DNA of 9,280 nucleotides, taken from Betaproteobacteria bacterium (lineage in GTDB: Bacteria; Pseudomonadota; Gammaproteobacteria; Burkholderiales; Rhodocyclaceae). A model generated the notes under the pieces. It worked only from the letters and a program-made list of their open reading frames with translations. It did no database searches and was not told the origin of the DNA. The translations under genes were made by a program, and so were the position numbers. The stretch spans positions 1 through 9,280 of the forward strand of contig BNUC01000141.1 in NCBI GenBank assembly GCA_025997075.1, given 5' to 3'. Below are positions 6,998 through 9,280 of the stretch, in pieces; within the stretch, counting starts at the first letter, position 1; each line of letters starts with the position of its first letter.

Positions 6998-7458
6998 GCA
7001 CCGCTGCTAAAGAAGGTTGGCCACATGGGTAGCGGTATGGCCAGCCCATAGACAAATAAAGCTGTCGCCGCCAAGCCGAGAATGACGCCGCTAATCAGCG
7101 CTTCTTTCCAGCGGAATTCCTCGCTGGCCGTCGATGAGATTAGTACCAGTATTATGGAGGTGAGGATCAGCCCCAGATAGTTCGTGAGCCATATAAAGGA
7201 ACAGACGCTGAGCAGTACGATAGCCAAGGGCCGCCAACGCCAAACGATTTTCGGTTCCTGCGTAGATCGGAGGCTCAACAAACACAGCAACGCTCCCAAT
7301 CCAATCAAAATAATACCAAGGGCGCGTGGGAAATAACCCGCCCCCATTTTTGCCGCAGTACCAATAATATACGATCGGGATATTATCAGCGATGCCAGAC
7401 CAAACCCCATGAACAATAACCCAGAAAGAAAATTCTTGGGCTGACGAATCAATGGCAT
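6994..7458 (-). CDS. tctB: TTT transporter small membrane subunit (TctB)
   Basis: This 154-residue protein is the poorly conserved small subunit of the tripartite tricarboxylate transporter, which forms a membrane complex with TctA. Four hydrophobic segments are visible, near residues 9-28, 45-64, 75-107 (long, possibly two helices) and 118-142. The loop MGAGYFP (38-44) after the first helix is the most recognisable family motif. The ATG at 7456-7458 is preceded by AGGGAGA four bases upstream. It lies 122 bases after tctC, across a stem-loop, and overlaps tctA by four bases. The assignment rests on the motif, size, topology and position between tctC and tctA. Sequence identity within this family is low, but the context leaves little doubt. 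Confidence 0.9.
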   Translation of the reverse strand: MPLIRQPKNFLSGLLFMGFGLASLIISRSYIIGTAAKMGAGYFPRALGIILIGLGALLCLLSLRSTQEPKIVWRWRPLAIVLLSVCSFIWLTNYLGLILTSIILVLISSTASEEFRWKEALISGVILGLAATALFVYGLAIPLPMWPTFFSSGA

Positions 7459-7526
7459 ATTCTCTCCCTACTATTCTCGATGTGACGTGACTGTCTCAAA
7501 AAAACAAATTCAGGCAACCATTAACA

Positions 7527-7561
7527 CCATTCCCTCCTCCCTGGACGGGAGTAGAGAATGG
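7527..7561 (-). terminator. Intergenic stem-loop after tctC, with a distant T-run
   Basis: CCATTC (7527-7532) pairs with GAATGG (7556-7561), and CTCCC (7537-7541) pairs with GGGAG (7547-7551). These enclose a five-base loop and a symmetrical four-by-four internal loop. On the minus strand it starts about 20 bases after the tctC stop, and a run of T residues follows near 7499-7505, some 20 bases beyond the stem. It may be an inefficient intrinsic terminator or a 3' stabiliser that lowers tctBA expression relative to the receptor gene. Its position mirrors that of the hairpin after dctP. Confidence 0.55.
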
Positions 7562-7580
7562 ACGATAAACGTGCGGCGTA

Positions 7581-8573
7581 TTACTCGATCTTTATGCCGG
7601 CAGACTTCACGATAACCCCATAGCGCTCAATCTCCGAGATGAGGTACTTCCTGAAATCCTCTGCACTCCCTGTACCGGCCACCGCTCCCATCTTGGTCAG
7701 GCGAGTGCGCATTTCTTCCGTTTGCAGAAGCTCGTTGAGTTCCTTGTTCAAGCGGTCGACGATCTCTTTTGGAGTTTTGGCGGGAGCCATGAGGCCATAG
7801 AAAACCGAGGTATGTACGCCTGTAACGCCCAGTTCGTCAAAGGTGGGTACGTCGGGCTTTGCCGGATTGCGTTCCGGGGAACCCACGGCGAAAACCTTGA
7901 GTCTCCCCGCCTCGATAAAGGGGAAGCTCGCCGGATTATCAACCATGAAATCGACCTGTCCGGCGACTAGCGCTGTTTCCGCCGGTCCCGTTCCCTTATA
8001 AGAAACATGGACTACATCGATGCCAGTCGACTTTTGCAGCATGATGGTCGCGAGATGCTGCGAGGAACCGATCCCGGATGAACCGTAATTCAACTTGCCC
8101 GGATTGGCCTTCGCGTAGTCGATGACTTCTTTTGCACTATTGAACGGCGAGGCGGCAGGCACCACAAGGAAGCAGGGTACGGTATAAGCCAGCGCTATCG
8201 GCTCGAAATCGTTGACCGGGTCAAAACCCAGGTTCGAATACATGTGGGGATTGACGGCATTGGGCGAAAGCGAGCCCATCAGCAAGGTATAGCCATCGGG
8301 TTTTTCCTGGGCGGCCACCGCCGTGCCAATATTTCCGGCCGCGCCCGCTTTGTTTTCGATAACGATGGGTTGTCCGAGACGTTCCGCCAAGGGCTGCGCA
8401 ATAATCCGCGCGGATGTGTCGACACCGCCGCCGGGTGGCCACGGCACAATCAATTTGATCGGCCTTGAAGGATAACTCTGCGCCATCGCCAGGCCAACAC
8501 ACGACATGGCAGCGACGACAATAGTGATGCTCTTGATCATGCCAACAATTCCTGTATTTCGATAAGCGGTCAT
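7581..8573 (-). CDS. tctC: TTT transporter periplasmic binding protein (TctC / Bug family)
   Basis: This is the extracytoplasmic receptor of the tripartite tricarboxylate transporter, of the Bug type (Bordetella uptake gene), 330 residues from the chosen start. A signal peptide is formed by MIKSITIVVAAMSCVGLAMA, with cleavage near AMAQ. The mature part starts YPSRPIKLIVPWPPGGGVD, the hallmark of the family, followed by ENKAGAAGNIGT. LNYGSSGIGSSQHLA and a KGTGPAETALVAGQVDF segment are further family marks. ATG 8571-8573 is preferred because AGGGGAG (8580-8586) lies six bases upstream. An upstream ATG at 8601-8603 lacks a ribosome-binding site, and ATG 8538-8540 directly before the hydrophobic stretch is a second possibility. 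Bug receptors bind carboxylates such as citrate, aspartate, nicotinate or aromatic acids; the ligand here is unknown. It leads the tctCBA unit and lies about 47 bases after the SDR gene. Confidence 0.95.
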   Translation of the reverse strand: MTAYRNTGIVGMIKSITIVVAAMSCVGLAMAQSYPSRPIKLIVPWPPGGGVDTSARIIAQPLAERLGQPIVIENKAGAAGNIGTAVAAQEKPDGYTLLMGSLSPNAVNPHMYSNLGFDPVNDFEPIALAYTVPCFLVVPAASPFNSAKEVIDYAKANPGKLNYGSSGIGSSQHLATIMLQKSTGIDVVHVSYKGTGPAETALVAGQVDFMVDNPASFPFIEAGRLKVFAVGSPERNPAKPDVPTFDELGVTGVHTSVFYGLMAPAKTPKEIVDRLNKELNELLQTEEMRTRLTKMGAVAGTGSAEDFRKYLISEIERYGVIVKSAGIKIE

Positions 8574-8579
8574 TTCTTT

Positions 8580-8586
8580 CTCCCCT
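8580..8586 (-). promoter_or_regulatory. Shine-Dalgarno deciding the tctC start
   Basis: The minus strand reads AGGGGAG, then six bases, then ATG at 8571-8573. Neither the longer start (8601-8603) nor the shorter one (8538-8540) has an equally good site, so the 330-residue form is favoured. Confidence 0.6.
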
Positions 8587-8620
8587 CTCTCTTTGATGAA
8601 CAACAGTTAAAACGCCATTT

Positions 8621-9188
8621 TTACGGCTTGCTTGTCTCCCAGCAGGAAAGCGGTCTTTGGACACAGAGCTTGCCACCCGAAATTTCCAGGGTAGTGCCAG
8701 TAATGTAGCTTGACGCGTCGGACGCCAGGAAAACAATCGGTTGCGCAATTTCACCCACTTCACCAGGTCGGTTCAGGGCTATATTGTCTATCGGGTTCTT
8801 GAGCAGACGATTCATTTCGGTTTCGGTAACACCGGGAACTACCGCGACGACGCGGATCCCATAAGGCGCATATTCCGCCGCGAAGGTGCGGGTCAGGCTG
8901 TTTATTCCGATTTTGGTGATCGCGTAAACGGCACGGGTAGGGTTAGGAATCACCGAAGCGATCGAGGAAATGTTGATGATCGTGCCGCCTTTCTTCGATT
9001 CTTTCATGTATTGAGCGGCAAGGCGAGCATTGAAAAATACCGCCTTCAGGTTGATGGAGATCATGGCGTCCCAGTCTCCCTCAGTCACCTCGTCGATACG
9101 CTTGGATTGTGCGATACCGGCGTTGTTTACCCAGATATCGAGTCCGCCAAGGTTTTTTACCACATTGGCTGCGAAGGCTTTCATTGCA
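8621..9188 (-). CDS. Short-chain dehydrogenase/reductase (SDR), N-terminus missing at a strand switch
   Basis: This encodes the catalytic two-thirds of a classical SDR oxidoreductase, which reduces or oxidises a carbonyl/alcohol pair with NAD(P)H. Counting from Met 9182-9184, the conserved NNAG lies at 20-23, the structural Asn in SINLKAVF at 45, and the catalytic triad at Ser74, Tyr87 and Lys91 (YAITK). PYGIRVVAVVPGVTETEM (107-124) and ITGTTLEISGGK (161-172) complete the fold. The first roughly 70 residues, with the beta1 strand and the TGxxxGIG cofactor loop, are absent. The same frame stays open to ATG 9254-9256, but those residues (RPQTATWQPSRANSSAASLP) are not SDR-like. They are the antisense of another SDR piece on the plus strand. 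As written the protein could not bind cofactor. The gene precedes tctC by about 47 bases and probably shares its transcript. It may be genuinely rearranged or be damaged only in this assembly. Confidence 0.85.
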
Positions 9189-9280
9189 GGAATCGGCAAG
9201 GAAGCGGCGCTTGAATTTGCGCGCGAAGGCTGCCATGTCGCTGTTTGCGGGCGCAATCTGAACAGGCTTGAAGAAACCAG
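9189..9280 (+). pseudogene. Inverted fragment of an SDR N-terminal cofactor-binding region, cut by right edge
   Basis: The plus strand from 9189 translates as GIGKEAALEFAREGCHVAVC followed by GRNLNRLEET. This is the end of the TGxxxGIG glycine motif, helix alphaB and strand beta2, ending at the GRN cofactor-selectivity site of a classical SDR. There is no beta1 strand, no TGG motif and no start codon in frame before it, so the match begins abruptly at about 9186-9189. The missing minus-strand SDR begins on the other side of the same point. This fragment would supply about residues 15-45 of the protein whose later part lies at 8621-9188, but it points the opposite way. It runs off the window. 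Confidence 0.75.

Noticed and set aside
5486..8573. Naming citrate as the substrate of tctCBA
   Set aside because: The gene names come from the citrate-transporting founder. Bug-type receptors bind many different carboxylates, and no ligand-deciding residue could be judged here.
8221..8763. A 180-codon minus-strand frame overlapping tctC and the SDR gene
   Set aside because: It is out of frame with two well-supported genes and is rich in Arg, Trp and Cys, as expected of a shadow frame.
8741..9214. A 157-codon plus-strand frame opposite the SDR gene
   Set aside because: It is antisense to the SDR, shows no family motif, and is not in the frame of the plus-strand SDR fragment that starts at 9189.
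1..9280. Search for CRISPR repeats, tRNA or rRNA genes, transposases, phage genes and toxin-antitoxin pairs
   Set aside because: None was recognised on either strand. The only rearrangement signal is the SDR strand switch, and no terminal inverted repeats or integrase were found beside it.

Overview
This window looks like a Pseudomonadota (proteobacterial) accessory catabolic region. The large Bug-type TctC receptor family points towards Burkholderiales-like bacteria, but the genus cannot be fixed from this sequence. Every gene I can support is on the minus strand, so transcription runs from right to left. The exception is a short SDR fragment at the extreme right edge.

In order of transcription: (1) 8621-9280 holds a short-chain dehydrogenase whose catalytic half is intact. 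Its NAD(P)-binding N-terminal part is found on the opposite strand, directly abutting it, so the gene is inverted or folded back at about 9185-9188. (2) 5486-8573 is a tripartite tricarboxylate transporter (TTT), tctC-tctB-tctA: a periplasmic Bug-type receptor, a small four-helix membrane protein and a large permease. (3) An AT-rich gap with a plausible sigma70 promoter leads into a second, unrelated tripartite uptake system, a TRAP transporter, dctP-dctQ-dctM (2202-5304). (4) A 28-codon reading frame lies at 2076-2162; its stop codon forms part of the Shine-Dalgarno sequence of the next gene, an atypical-SDR NAD-dependent epimerase/dehydratase (1059-2066). (5) The last kilobase (1-1020) holds two broken genes visible only when frames are combined: a malate/lactate/ureidoglycolate-type dehydrogenase (Ldh_2 family) and an RraA-like/HMG-aldolase-type gene that runs off the left edge.

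Taken together this reads as an uptake-and-oxidation island for organic or sugar acids. Two high-affinity carboxylate importers feed soluble NAD(P)-dependent dehydrogenases and possibly an oxo-acid aldolase. The transport half is intact. At least two, possibly three, of the enzyme genes are damaged. In both transporters a stem-loop follows the binding-protein gene and precedes the small membrane subunit, which fits making more receptor than permease. I see no tRNA or rRNA gene, no CRISPR array and no recognisable transposase or phage gene. The most unusual observations are the strand switch inside the SDR gene, the co-decay of Ldh_2 and RraA, and the coupled small ORF.
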